Shown here: piece after piece, positions 47,226-57,280 of the stretch
Layout: each line of letters opens with the position of its first letter
Numbering within the stretch: position 1 is the stretch's first letter
DNA from: Sinohyriopsis cumingii
Taxonomy: Eukaryota > Mollusca > Bivalvia > Unionida > Unionidae
Direction: 5' to 3'
NCBI GenBank assembly: GCA_028554795.2
Contig: CM068830.1
Span: forward strand, 111,055,214-111,119,213
Length of the DNA stretch: 64,000 nt
Program-made: the position numbers and the translations under genes
Notes under the pieces: generated by a model
The model's database searches: none
Seen by the model: the letters and a program-made list of their open reading frames with translations, nothing else
What the model was told of the DNA's origin: nothing

Positions 47226-47965
47226 TTAAGATTTCACATAGAGATTTATCACAAGTTCTTCTCCACGTATGTCAATTAAGCGATTAAGGTGGTCTGTGAG
47301 TTTAAAATTTATTCGTGTTAACATATTATTGTGACACCGTAGATACACAGGATTAGTTGGTACTTGCACGATTAAACTTCCGGGGGGAACTTGTGGTGTA
47401 AATGTGTATAGGATGTATCCATGTTGAGCTTGATTTGATCTTCCGAGATCTATTTGATAGCTGCCATCGATTACGTCACAAACTAGATTAACCGCGACCG
47501 TCGACGTTATATTAACGATTCCCGGAGATACTTGTCTTCCGCCGCCATGTGGATCATTATCATATCTAAGAACAGTTGGAGGTGGTGCTATTTTTCTCCA
47601 TGCATCATGTATTTTAGGAAAGTTCTCATCAATGACATCACTGACAGATTTTTTTAGTTTGTCTACATTATATCCTGGAAATTTAAAATTCACCAGGTCA
47701 GCTTGTTTTATATTGTATGCGGTTAAAAATCTTTCTTTATCTTTATTGTCGCCGTCGGTATAAATTATTGTTGCATCAATTACTTGCTGGTGAAAATATT
47801 CCATGTCGGATACAAGCTGATTTAATATTTCTTTTTGTTTGATAATTTCATCCAGGAAAACTTTGCCTGATGACAAATTAAGTTGATACTCTTGAAGAGC
47901 TAGTTGTAGTTTTTCTAGCTGTATCTTATGTGCTCGATTAATGATCTCAAAATATGTTTTTAGTT
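47226..47965 (-). CDS. P3 jelly-roll (penton-like) protein, C-terminal type
   Basis: Open from a stop near 47965; no clear ATG, so the N-terminus is uncertain. A coiled-coil first part is followed by GGGRQVSPGIVNITSTV and the closing strands TRINFKLTDHLNRLIDIRGE, typical of the C-terminal end of Polinton penton or minor jelly-roll proteins. Probably a vertex or spike-base protein. May be incomplete. Confidence 0.5.
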
Positions 47966-48151
47966 AAATCAGGTGAATAACATAAGATTCGGTTCTTACT
48001 CCAGGTTTTTGTTCATAAATAAAACTCCACCGTATGCGGTCCTTATCAAGAAATAAAAAACTATAACCCAACAACGTTGCTTTTTATGTTAAGTAGATGT
48101 TGTTTGTATGATGGATTAATTTCATGATATGATTGTATATCTGTGACATAA

Positions 48152-48604
48152 TCAGATTTTTTCGGTTCTAGTGGTCCATGATACACCGGGGGGGACATCC
48201 GGCCAACCTAGTACGGATCTTATCGTGGATTGATAAATATCAACGGCATAATCGGGAGAATGTATTTCAACCGTCGAGGACAGGGTCGGTTCATGAACAT
48301 TAATTGATATTTTTGCTTCTTTTCCCGCTATTGATTGTATTCTACGCGCAAATTCATCATTGATTTGTTCGATCTCGTAACTGCCAGTTGGTATTCCAAC
48401 AACAACCCAGTCAGGTGTTCCATCGGGTTTATTTTTACTAGCAAATACAAGCGAATTATTTGCTGGTGTACCATGAAATGATTTTGATCTGATATTTGGC
48501 CAGCTGAAATATACCCGTAATTGCGCTAGTGCTATTTCTTTTACTGGAATTGCAGTAGGAAAATTAACACTAAATTCAGGATTAGACGAACTTACCGAGA
48601 TCAT
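48152..48604 (-). CDS. P3 penton-like protein, N-terminal type
   Basis: 151 aa from MISVSSSNPEFSVNFPTAIP; this start overlaps the end of the upstream membrane gene. PVKEIALAQLRVYFSWPNIR and VVGIPTGSYEIEQINDEFAR match the pattern of invertebrate Polinton penton-like N-terminal domains. With 47226-47965 it makes up the vertex gene region of P3, which may be broken. Confidence 0.5.
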   Translation of the reverse strand: MISVSSSNPEFSVNFPTAIPVKEIALAQLRVYFSWPNIRSKSFHGTPANNSLVFASKNKPDGTPDWVVVGIPTGSYEIEQINDEFARRIQSIAGKEAKISINVHEPTLSSTVEIHSPDYAVDIYQSTIRSVLGWPDVPPGVSWTTRTEKI

Positions 48605-49112
48605 CGTTATCTTTGGCGGAGTTGTGTTGGTCACGATCTGCTGGAGTAATTCTGTCATTATTAATACTTGTATCTTTAATACCGATACCTTCATCGTATA
48701 TTCTAGTCATCATTGAAAACTCGAAATCAGATATAATTCCATCACTGAGACTTGCTGATAACAACGAGGATAATTTCGAGTATGCTACCGTCGCTGTGTG
48801 TAATTTTATTTTGTAATCGGATAATTTTTCGTTCGTGCAAGTACATATTCTTTTTGGGATGATATTAAGCACACCTGCAATAGTTGTTGCTGCTGAAATA
48901 CAAATAGTTACAGCTTCTGGTGCCATCATTGTCACCGCTGATAATATGACACCGGTTCCAGCAACAACAGCGGATACTGAATAAACAATCACATCAACGA
49001 TAACTAATCGTCGTCGATATTTTTGTACTTTTACTGTATATTGTCCGATTCGATCTTTTAGCGCCGCCTGCCATTCACGCGCTTGATTGTACCTGTATTG
49101 TGCACCGTCCAT
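48582..49112 (-). CDS. P3 membrane protein with two hydrophobic segments
   Basis: 176 aa. Residues about 36-58 (VIVYSVSAVVAGTGVILSAV) and 66-88 (AVTICISAATTIAGVLNIIP) form a hydrophobic hairpin, followed by a Cys pair (CTCTNEK) and a helical C-terminus. Likely membrane-inserted; perhaps a virion membrane or assembly factor. No known family. The end overlaps the next gene. Confidence 0.55.
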   Translation of the reverse strand: MDGAQYRYNQAREWQAALKDRIGQYTVKVQKYRRRLVIVDVIVYSVSAVVAGTGVILSAVTMMAPEAVTICISAATTIAGVLNIIPKRICTCTNEKLSDYKIKLHTATVAYSKLSSLLSASLSDGIISDFEFSMMTRIYDEGIGIKDTSINNDRITPADRDQHNSAKDNDDLGKFV

Positions 49113-49120
49113 ATATATTT

Positions 49121-50128
49121 TTATGCAGTAACCAATTGAGGTGTTTCAGCTACAAATTCCAAACACCACCAGTAAGATGTTGCGGTTAATTTCTTATCAG
49201 CTGCTTCTAGAATAAATATTTCCTCGTTTCCGCTATTTAATATAATAGATACAACCCCGGAAAACCTGTCGGTGGAATGACGCCATGGAAACGTTGTAAA
49301 TATTTCAAATTTTGCAGCACTGAACACAGACAGCCTGTACACGCCAGTGACTGTTGCGGTATATTTGATAGTATTATTTTGCTGTGACCATGTTGCAAAA
49401 CCCGATGATACCGTGTATACGATGTTTGTGATATGCCCGGGAGTTATTCCAGCTGAAATTTTAATCAGACTGGTTTTATTGACAATCTCAGGAATTCCCG
49501 CTACGATGTTTTGTTGTGTTTGTTTGATCGTGTCTAGGTTACTTTTGATATCAACAAGTTTTATATTAATGGTGTGCGGAGTGCCAAAGAATTTATTTAT
49601 GGATTCGTCGGTTTTTTGAAAATTTCTGCGAAATCTTGCAAAAGCGCCCACGTGAACATCATACTCGGCCCGCAGCGTGGATAGTTTTCCATCCACGTTG
49701 TCGACGTATTTTTTTGTTGCTGCGTCTTCGTCAGATGTTGGATCTCTTAAAACTACTATTTTATTTCCGTTCATGCTGAGTTCACCCGTCATTGTGTCGC
49801 CGGTGCTTTTCATACAATTAGCAACGCTTTTTGCAATTTCATTTCTAATTGTTGTAAACGATATACTTGAATCTCTGATTCTACCACCGTCAGTAAACAC
49901 GGGAATATTATCCGTAACTGCACCAAGTACTCGTCGAACTATATCATTCCATTTGATATTGCTGGTTTTTAGTTTACCATATCGATCTTGAAAAATAACA
50001 ACCTCATCTGGGTCAACTCCAGCCAGATTCATGATATCAGCGAGGTCATCTTTAGTCACATACTTCGACAGATCAACGTCGGATTTTATTTTCTTACTAG
50101 TAGAAGATCTTCCGTAAATATCAACCAT
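49121..50128 (-). CDS. P3 fibre-like protein
   Basis: 335 aa. Residues about 110-145 contain the trimeric tail-fibre pattern GDTMTGELSMNGNKIVVLRD...DAATKKYVDN, common in phage fibres. N-terminal 40 residues (YVTKDDLADIMNLAG) could be an anchor, the middle is coiled coil, and the C-terminal third is beta-rich (YTATVTGVYRLSVFSAAKF), like a receptor-binding head. Position beside penton-like and protease genes supports a vertex fibre. It looks whole. Confidence 0.8.
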   Translation of the reverse strand: MVDIYGRSSTSKKIKSDVDLSKYVTKDDLADIMNLAGVDPDEVVIFQDRYGKLKTSNIKWNDIVRRVLGAVTDNIPVFTDGGRIRDSSISFTTIRNEIAKSVANCMKSTGDTMTGELSMNGNKIVVLRDPTSDEDAATKKYVDNVDGKLSTLRAEYDVHVGAFARFRRNFQKTDESINKFFGTPHTINIKLVDIKSNLDTIKQTQQNIVAGIPEIVNKTSLIKISAGITPGHITNIVYTVSSGFATWSQQNNTIKYTATVTGVYRLSVFSAAKFEIFTTFPWRHSTDRFSGVVSIILNSGNEEIFILEAADKKLTATSYWWCLEFVAETPQLVTA

Positions 50129-50146
50129 TATAATAAGACCTGTTGT

Positions 50147-50647
50147 TTAAAACGCTTTACGCGCAACGAATCGGTTACTTGTATAATCATGCACAACTTT
50201 ATGTGGTGGTTTGGATGATTTTGATATAGCGTCGAGTACATTAATTACTTCACGGCCGCATATTGGCGGATCTGTCATTGTTTGTGTGGGTAGCGTTGAA
50301 TACCAAACTTTTTTATGAAGTGGTGCAACATACTTGATAAATTCAACGGGTGGAGCTAACCCGTACGAATCAAAATAAACGATTCCACGTGGATCAACCG
50401 CGTATGATACCCAATGAGTACCGGGTCCTGAATTCGAGTCTAGATTAATAATACCTGTTTCGAGTTTGTTTGGTTGTTTCGGTAATTGATCTCGCATAAA
50501 AACACCTCTAAAGGCTTTTATTTTTAATTTTTTAGCAGCATCAAGTAAATCAAAATTTGATGCTGGAACGTCTAACGTGGAAGCCTTAGGACTCTCCCCC
50601 AACGAGATCCCGGTAATCTTAGACCGCGTCCCTTTTTTTGTATCCAT
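50147..50647 (-). CDS. P3 adenain-like maturation protease
   Basis: 166 aa. GTHWVSYAVD (His), GIVYFDSYGLAPP (acid), then PPICGREVINVLDA (Cys) reproduce the adenain triad in order. Compared with P1 the Q upstream of the nucleophile loop is not obvious and the segment after Cys differs. Overlaps the pX-like gene by a few codons. It looks whole. Confidence 0.82.
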   Translation of the reverse strand: MDTKKGTRSKITGISLGESPKASTLDVPASNFDLLDAAKKLKIKAFRGVFMRDQLPKQPNKLETGIINLDSNSGPGTHWVSYAVDPRGIVYFDSYGLAPPVEFIKYVAPLHKKVWYSTLPTQTMTDPPICGREVINVLDAISKSSKPPHKVVHDYTSNRFVARKAF

Positions 50648-51014
50648 TTCCTGTTGCTTTCTTTAGAGCCATTTCAGCAGCTGTTGCAACAGCACCTAAC
50701 GCGGCTGCTTTTGCTACGGCTGGAGCAGCAGCAGCTATTAACGCTGCAATAGCCACAAGAAGTGGAAATATACCACCTATTTTAACCATGTCTTTGATGG
50801 CGCTCGGAGAAAGATAAAATTGAACTCCAGTTTTTGATTCCAGGGCTTTATTGAAATGTTTAATCTGATTATTTGTCAACGATAATTTGTTTGGACCACC
50901 ACTAATCTGATCTCGTTTTAGTGATATTTTAGTTCCGCATTTGTTGGCGGTTTTTGATTCAAGCTTTTTTACCTGACCAGGAGTCAGAGTAACATTAACA
51001 TGACTATACGACAT
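50619..51014 (-). CDS. P3 pX-like hydrophobic minor protein
   Basis: 131 aa, MSYSHVNVTLTPGQVKKLES. Conserved SPSAIKDMVKIGGIFPLLVA followed by an Ala-rich hydrophobic segment (IAALIAAAAPAVAKAAALGA) and a basic end. The KxGG-hydrophobic pattern is that of Polinton pX-like membrane-active proteins; the GG is a possible protease site. Confidence 0.65.
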   Translation of the reverse strand: MSYSHVNVTLTPGQVKKLESKTANKCGTKISLKRDQISGGPNKLSLTNNQIKHFNKALESKTGVQFYLSPSAIKDMVKIGGIFPLLVAIAALIAAAAPAVAKAAALGAVATAAEMALKKATGNGYKKRDAV

Positions 51015-51044
51015 TTTATATATAAATAATATTTTTCCGAATAA

Positions 51045-52507
51045 TTAAAGATTTTCCACTGGTGCATCAACGACTCTCATTCGACCACTACCACCTTCAA
51101 GTAACATGGCTTTATCGCTAAGTATGACCGCGATTGCTCTGTAGGTGCCTCGAATAAGAGGTGGACCAGCTATAACAGGAGGAGGGTTAGTAACACGAGC
51201 TCGAAAGTGTATATCAACGACAGATTGTTTGGATAAATCAAGATGCTCCAGCGAAAAATAATAAATCGGATATAGACCTGTAAAATCTAGTTGTGATATT
51301 TCCAAACCGGTATCTATATTTTGATCACGTCCCATAAATGACATCAAACGATGATATGCACGCGCTACATGATTTTGTTCAAAATTTAACAATATATCCT
51401 CAGCCGGTTCTTGATGTCCATTTATCCGCAAGGAAACTTCATTAACTCCAAGGTTATCAAATATCATATGTGAACGTTCTTGATTATTCGTCCGAGCATT
51501 ATCTTGCAGCGCAATAAAAATATGTCGTGGCGCAGAAACGCCCTGTTGTGATGCTATGTGCCATGTAAATAAACTATTAACAGAACTTTGAACAGCATCT
51601 GTGGTTACTGTTAACCATGATAGCAATGATTTACCGCCTTGATCCATGAAAGATAGTAATTTTTGTTCTTCAGTAATAGATGGTGTCATTACTGGCATCC
51701 ACAATGAGAGTTTTGATATATTTACTTTACCCTCAGCAACACCATCACCTCGCCAGATTGCATCATTATCATTACCCTTTCTTACGAGTACAACTGTGTG
51801 CTTAACTCCAAAGATGACCTTTCTAACATTTCTGCAAAATCTAAAGATGTGAGATAATGGAATTGCACATGAGAAATTTCTATTATTTCCCAACAACGCT
51901 GCTCGGCGTGTTGCAAATCCTAGGTTGTAAGTCGCACTAATATTTTTATAATATCAAAATCAGCACCCGGTCTGTCTGCGTGTTCAAAATCAACTGGCTG
52001 TGGATCAGATGCAGTACCCTGTGGGGTCTGTAACTTAATATACTGAACATGATCAGCGTTGTCAGTAATATCCTTGGCAAACATCACTGTTGTACCGGCT
52101 GATCTTGTAAAGTCGTCAGAATATCTCGCTAGACCAATTATTATTGTAGCAACATCAACATCCTTCTGAATTGATTCAATATTTTTTCCATCAATCATGT
52201 ATGTGGCGCTATCAAACAGTGCCATAATTCCGTTGTTGACATAACCAACACGCAAATTGGCACCATATGGCGTATTAGCTACAACATTCGTTACAAGTAT
52301 ACCTTCTACTTCAATAAACGCTTCAGCGGGCAAGAAATATCTACTTGTATCATGAACCTGTAATTCGATTCTCCCCCGCTGATTTGGTTGTATTGCGTCA
52401 TAGGAATAAAATTGATAATCACGTACAGATTCATACTTAAGGACAGTTGCCTCCATATCAAATGCTGGGTCTGATTTGCGCTTGAACATTTTTATTATAA
52501 TTACCAT
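51045..52507 (-). pseudogene. P3 major capsid protein region, broken
   Basis: The N-terminal jelly-roll portion reads FKRKSDPAFDMEATVLKYES, FLPAEAFIEVEGILVTNV, NNGIMALFDSATYMIDGKNI; the C-terminal portion includes AIPLSHIFRFCRNVRKVIFG and IGDIHFRARV-like strands (VVDIHFRARVTNPP). Pattern and position (next to pVI-like and protease genes) fit a double jelly-roll capsid protein. About one break. Confidence 0.65.
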
Positions 52508-52973
52508 TTTTCAAATGGTGATCATCGTCGACGAAGACCGCTTCCTGCTTTAAATTCGCTGTTATATTTTTATCTGCTTCTTCAGATAATTCCGCTAGTT
52601 TTTGATTTGCACCTTGATTTATTATTTTGCTGACATCTGCAGGCATCACCTCAGTACTTGGTAATTTTACTGGTGGTTGTTGTTTTCGTCGCAGTAATCG
52701 TGATAGTCTTTCTTTGATCGCCGAGAACGCCTTACCAGCAACATTGACAATTGCACCAGGAGCTTTATAACGAACAATATCAATGGCCTTCATCGATAAT
52801 TGTTTTGCAACGGGTGCTACTTTGGGAGCTATCCTTGTAAATAATCCCTGAATAACATCACCAAGTCGATCTCCGTAAGTAGCTCTAAAGATTGGTAATC
52901 GTGAGTTCACCGCTCTGACCTGTACAGGTTTGCGATGATTATTATGTATGATCATCTTATTTTTATTTACCAT
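52458..52973 (-). CDS. P3 pVI-like minor virion protein
   Basis: 171 aa. YGDRLGDVIQGLFTRIAPKV (about 35-54) matches the amphipathic GLGDMLKSAFRSVVP segment of the P1 protein at 16424-16843; then a basic segment ERLSRLLRRKQQP. Homologous position beside the capsid gene supports the call. It looks whole. Confidence 0.55.
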   Translation of the reverse strand: MVNKNKMIIHNNHRKPVQVRAVNSRLPIFRATYGDRLGDVIQGLFTRIAPKVAPVAKQLSMKAIDIVRYKAPGAIVNVAGKAFSAIKERLSRLLRRKQQPPVKLPSTEVMPADVSKIINQGANQKLAELSEEADKNITANLKQEAVFVDDDHHLKNGNYNKNVQAQIRPSI

Positions 52974-52984
52974 TTATCTAACAA

Positions 52985-54060
52985 CTAGTCATCAACAAGT
53001 TCATCGATAAGTTCTCGGTAAACGCCGATATCCATAATGCCGCCGCGAAATAATCGCTGGCAAATATCAGCTGCTTCATTAATTATTTCTGGTGAATTAT
53101 TTCCGGCACGTTTTCCTCCTATGAGAACTTCTAACCGTGACACGTCATTGATGATATTATCAGGACATAAACCAGATCCTGTTTTAGGTTCATCTTGAGG
53201 TGTTTTAAATACTGGTGGTTGCATTACCGGAGTAAGTACTGCAGTGGTGACCCGGGGTGAACCAGGTGTCACTTCTTCGAAATCTAGGTGGTGTATCTAT
53301 CGGTGTAAAAAATGTTATTTCCGGTGTAGGAATTTTACGTAAAGGTGAAGGAAGTTTCTTCCGGGAGGGTTGTTCTTGTTTTAGTTGTTCCAGTCTCTCT
53401 CTATAAAGTCTCTTTACTTCTCTATCAAGACTTTCGTATTCTAGACCTCTAGCTTGTTTTTTGTTGTAATATACGCGATATATCCATTTAATGAAATTAT
53501 CATCATTTGTTTTTTCATGACGGGGTTTTAAAATACTAGATTTATCAAATATATTATTTAATATCATATCAGGTAATTTTTCTCTTTCAGTATTTCTAAT
53601 AACATCAACAACTCCTTTCGTTAAATCTTGCAATTAATTCTAAGTTTTCTCCTGCTGGTTTGGGTTTAGATACATGTTCTTTTTGAACGTCGGCGAGATC
53701 AGTACGAAGTTTTCCAATTTCTTCAAGTATTTCCTCACCAACAGGTGGAGGTTGAGCTGCAGCTATGTCAGTTGGAAGATCTCGTAAAATCTTCTTTGCT
53801 TGTTTAGTTCTTCTTGCTATTTTTTCAGTCTGCGCTGCAGTTTGTTTTGATACCGGAAGAAGATCTTCTTTAATGACTGCAGTGACGGGCTTAAACAGTT
53901 TTTTAGTTTCTTCTTCGTACTCAACTTGAGCGTCTTGCTGCGCTTGTAGATTTTTTCTAAATGAGTCTCTGACAGGAAGAAATTGTTTAATTGCTTCTAA
54001 TCGTTCTCGTGCTATTCTTGCAGTATGAGATTCCGAATGTACAATTATTTTTTAATATAA
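52985..54060 (-). pseudogene. P3 last structural-strand gene region, unknown
   Basis: Coding-type minus-strand sequence of about 1.07 kb in more than one frame, about two breaks. The beginning near the right terminal repeat encodes a long charged helix (ARERLEAIKQFLPVRDSFRK), the middle resembles LRTDLADVQKEHVSKPKPAG, then KWIYRVYYNKKQARGLEYES, and the end SRLEVLIGGKRAGNNSPEII. No known domain. Confidence 0.5.
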
Positions 54061-54124
54061 CATTCTTTTAATTGATATCAGCAGAAGAGGTGTAAACTTA
54101 ATTAAAAAGATATCATTCAACTGT

Positions 54125-54474
54125 GTGTGGCTGCGTCAAGGAACCGTGATAAAAAATGTCTTGGAGAATATTGCAAGAAACATAATTATCTTATATAAAA
54201 AAATCCTCATGCTGGTCCACGAAGTTGTGTTGGTTGTAATAACGGCGTTAGAGGATTATATCAGATTTGCAAAAATTGCGGTGGAGATCGATACAGAAGT
54301 TTGATGATATATTATAGACACAGAAAGAACATAAATCCAAAAATAGAAAAACCACCATCAGAACTTGAATATTACATGAAACATAGAACAAATTTCCATG
54401 ATTCAGATGAAGATTCCGAAGATTCCGAAGATTCCCATGATTCAGATGAAAAGAAAAATATTCATCAATCTTAA
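54125..54474 (+). pseudogene. P3 zinc-ribbon gene copy in right terminal repeat
   Basis: Cys motifs SCVGCNNGVRGLYQICKNCG, basic helix YYRHRKNINPKIEKPP, acidic end with DSDEDSEDSEDSHDSDEKK. Paralogue of 44430-44729 and duplicate of 38392-38741. About one break. Confidence 0.6.
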
Positions 54475-54495
54475 AATTTCTTTTACAACATGAAT

Positions 54496-54645
54496 AGCAG
54501 CAGAGAGGGGGCGTCTACAATTCTGTTTGGGACAAACAATAATCGTAGACGTGGTATTGACCTCTATGAAGGGTCATTATTTTTTTTTTGTCCAAACACA
54601 AGGGTGACCACTCCCTTAAGTGGTCTGATCGCCCTCTCTGCTGCT
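54496..54645. repeat. P3 right terminal palindrome (hairpin end)
   Basis: Mirror image of 38221-38369; AGCAGCAGAGAGGGGGCG inside and CGCCCTCTCTGCTGCT outside. One length difference in the internal T-tract, which would fall in a loop. Confidence 0.85.
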
Positions 54646-54650
54646 GAAAC
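54646..54650. repeat. Right target-site duplication of P3 (GAAAC)
   Basis: GAAAC immediately outside the last T of the repeat; P2 sequence resumes here. Confidence 0.85.
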
Positions 54651-54699
54651 ACAAAACAAGTTTAGAAAGGCACAATTCAAGTGTGGCGCTTCTGAAGTG

Positions 54700-54977
54700 G
54701 AATGCGATTGTGAGCCTTGCGACTTTTTGAACCTGTGTTAGTGACAGTACCAGAAGAACCCGTCACCCAGGACAGGATTGTCGTGGACAGGCCTGAAAGA
54801 CCCTTTCGGGAGGACACTTGTGTGACCTTACCCCCTATACAACTGGTCAGAACTTTACCCAAAACATGTTGTACAGACACTTGTTTTTATTCCACGTTAA
54901 TGGTTATCATGTGCCTTTTATCCTTGTACTTAAGCCTTTGGCTTTTATATATTTTTGTCTTTCGTATTCATGTTTAA
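54700..54977 (+). pseudogene. P2 remnant of BIR gene and tail-anchored membrane gene
   Basis: A short Cys-rich BIR-gene remnant (EVECDCEPC) runs directly into the membrane gene VLVTVPEEPVTQDRIVVDRP and its hydrophobic tail (LMVIMCLLSLYLSLWLLYIF). The accessory genes seen between these in P1 are not present here, so the two copies differ in accessory content at this place. AATAAA at about 54986-54991. Confidence 0.65.
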
Positions 54978-55060
54978 AACATTCAATAAACGTGTTCTGA
55001 AAAAAGTATATAAACTCTCGTCTTGTTTGTTTTTGTGTCACAAGTGACATTCCTCACACT

Positions 55061-55789
55061 ATGGCTACCTCTGCTGTCTCTGCTCCCTCTTCCTCTACTG
55101 TCAAAGTCATCGACGAACACTTAGATCGTGCCAGTTGGGAGGCTTTGTATCTTCGCCATCCCTTTAACATGCTCATTGCTGGACCTAGCGGTTCAGGCAA
55201 AACCGAATTCGTCAAACGCTTGATTGAACATAAACATCATTTGATCGACCGGCCACCTCAGCGGATCGTGTGGTGTTACAAAGAGTGGCAATCGGCGTAC
55301 AGCCTCTTGCGAGAAAGTCAAAGCGATTCCATCGTGTTTGTGGAAGGCATTCCTAAAGAAGACGACGGCATCGTCTCTGACTCCCGTCAAACCCATTTGG
55401 TCATTTTCGACGACATGTTAGGAGAAGACGAAGAAGAAATTAAACTGTGGTTCACACGCAAAGAGCATCACCGTAATGCCAGTGTCGTTTACATCACCCA
55501 AAATTTGTTTCAACAAAGTAAAGCCCATCGCACCATCAGTCTCAATGCGCATTATGTGGTCTTGTTTAAAAGCCCTCGAGATAAATCGCAAGTGCAAGTC
55601 TTAGCCAAACAGTTAGGAACGCCTTGGCTGACTCAGGCGTACGACGATGCCACTCAAACGCCACACGCCTATTTACTCGTCGATTTGAAACCTACGACCC
55701 CCGATGATTTGCGATTTCGCACCCACTTGTTTCACCACTGGTGCCAAGACGGAGGGCCTGTCCTGTACACGTCTCCGTCCTCGACTTAA
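55061..55789 (+). CDS. P2 packaging ATPase
   Basis: 242 aa, nearly identical to the P1 ATPase (GPSGSGKT; LVIFDDML). TATA-type box AGTATATAAACTC at about 55006-55018. It looks whole, the best-kept P2 replication/packaging gene. Confidence 0.92.
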   Translation: MATSAVSAPSSSTVKVIDEHLDRASWEALYLRHPFNMLIAGPSGSGKTEFVKRLIEHKHHLIDRPPQRIVWCYKEWQSAYSLLRESQSDSIVFVEGIPKEDDGIVSDSRQTHLVIFDDMLGEDEEEIKLWFTRKEHHRNASVVYITQNLFQQSKAHRTISLNAHYVVLFKSPRDKSQVQVLAKQLGTPWLTQAYDDATQTPHAYLLVDLKPTTPDDLRFRTHLFHHWCQDGGPVLYTSPSST

Positions 55790-55857
55790 TTTCACTCCAC
55801 AAAAAAATCTATAAAAACCTCAGACCCTTTCCGTCTGTCTCACACACATTTTGAACA

Positions 55858-56777
55858 TGACGTCCCTTCAGTCGCGTCTTCCCGTCAAATTGATTCGTGC
55901 CTTGTATGGCATCAGTCGAGAAAAAAAATTCACAAATACGAGCTCTTTTCTTAGAAGCTAGTCTCAAAGAAGTCTTACGATGGTTCACGGTGACGGCACG
56001 TCAATTACTCCAAGGAATCATTCAGATTCTTCATCAAACCAAACGCTTTATCATCGAAACAAAGTCGCTTTGACCCAACTGGCCGATCCCCGCATCGACA
56101 CTCAAACCAAAAAACAAATCATTTTGAAACCTGGAGGGAGCAGTACTCTAGGAGGGGTCATCATTCGTTCTCTCTTAAGATAGGATCCTAACGCCCCCAA
56201 ACTTCTCCCCAAGAAAAAAGTCAAACGAAGCTTCAACAAGAAGAAAAAGACCAGGTCCCCAAGGAGAACTTCTCCAGTGACGGGACCCTCCTCTTACCAG
56301 ACACCACCCCGGAAAAAGAAAAGAAGCCCCCAGAAAAAGAAAAGTCCACAGAAGAAAACTAGTCGCAAGAGAGGCACTTCGGTCAGGACGCAACTTTACA
56401 TTCGCAAACCACGACCTGCCACGGCGGTGACCGTGTCTCCGGCATCCTCAAGTTCATCCACTTCTCCGTTGATGACACCAAGAACTGAAGAGTACTTGGA
56501 GACGTTGATCACACCAAGAACTTCTCCGTTGAAGACCCCAAAAAGAACTTCCCCAGTGGCAGGACCCTCCAATTTAGTGACAGTGGCTGCTGCCCACAAA
56601 GTACCTTGTCCCAAAATCAAAGTTCAAGAAAGATCTGGCATGTTACAAAGTTTACTGGATTTGTCCAAGCAAGAACTGACTCGATTTAGTCCGTTGCGTA
56701 CCCCTGCACGACGTGTCATGCCTGTCTTCAAATTGATACGACGTAAAGACAATCAGTGGCGACGCGTTCCAGTATAA
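55858..56777 (+). pseudogene. P2 basic core protein, broken
   Basis: Homologue of 20704-21660: MTSLQSRLPVKLIRALYGIS, ILKPGGSSTLGGVIIRSLL, SPQKKK repeats and the C-terminal SKQELTRFSPLRTPARRVMP. About two breaks. Confidence 0.75.
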
Positions 56778-56826
56778 AAAAGGTCTGTGACCAAGTCGGA
56801 GTATCAGTGTTTTGGTGCTCCTGAAG

Positions 56827-57231
56827 ATGTCACCCTCCAGAAAACATCCCTCTTCTAAACAGCCCCAAGGAAAGAAAAGAAAAGAACTGCCTCCACGTTT
56901 AGTCAAACATGGGCACATGTTATCTGTCCTGTCCAAAGCTTCTCCACCCCTACGAAAAGAACTCATTCAGTCAGCCTCCAAAGAGGTCATCGATACCGTG
57001 TGCGAATGCTGTTTGAACGTCTTGAAAGGCACGATCCCTTTGTCCAAACACCAGAAACAATGCTTAGGCAAACATCGTGACGTTCTTCGCCAAATGGTTC
57101 AAAAGAAAATTCCCATTCGTCAAAAGAAGAAGATGTTGGTCCAACGTGGATGCATTTTACCCCTCTTGTTAGGTCCCTTACTGAAAGGAGTCTTGGGAAC
57201 CATGTTGGGAGGACTGGTGGTAGCAAGATAA
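56827..57231 (+). CDS. P2 pX-like minor core protein
   Basis: About 134 aa from MSPSRKHPSSKQPQGKKRKE. Same CECC pair, RQKKKMLVQRG and hydrophobic end as 19996-20382. The protamine-like gene that precedes this in P1 is not apparent in P2. It looks whole. Confidence 0.7.
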   Translation: MSPSRKHPSSKQPQGKKRKELPPRLVKHGHMLSVLSKASPPLRKELIQSASKEVIDTVCECCLNVLKGTIPLSKHQKQCLGKHRDVLRQMVQKKIPIRQKKKMLVQRGCILPLLLGPLLKGVLGTMLGGLVVAR

Positions 57232-57280
57232 AAAGGCCCTCGGAAGTCCCAAGATCTCAGAATCGACCCCTGACAACCCC

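Larger units (their letters stand above)
38221..54645. mobile_element. Polinton-like element P3, distinct family, nested in P2
   Basis: About 16.4 kb between GAAAC duplications, ends AGCAGCAGAGAGGG...CCCTCTCTGCTGCT, terminal repeats of 554 bp nearly identical to each other. Gene set: A32-type ATPase, PLA2 protein, integrase without chromodomain, DNA polymerase and SF1 helicase, zinc-ribbon protein, HNH endonuclease on one side; penton-like, membrane, fibre-like, protease, pX-like, capsid and pVI-like genes on the other. Low sequence similarity to P1/P2 and lower GC. Broken, with about five or six breaks; terminal-repeat identity suggests a recent insertion. Confidence 0.92.
54092..54645 (-). 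repeat. P3 right terminal inverted repeat, 554 bp
   Basis: Reverse complement of 38221-38774; a differing base near 54476 is one of very few. Includes the hairpin end at 54496-54645. Confidence 0.95.

Noticed and set aside
49121-50128. Bacteriophage contamination because of the tail-fibre motif
   Set aside because: The gene lies inside P3 between Polinton-type protease and membrane genes, flanked by P3 terminal repeats and the GAAAC duplication.
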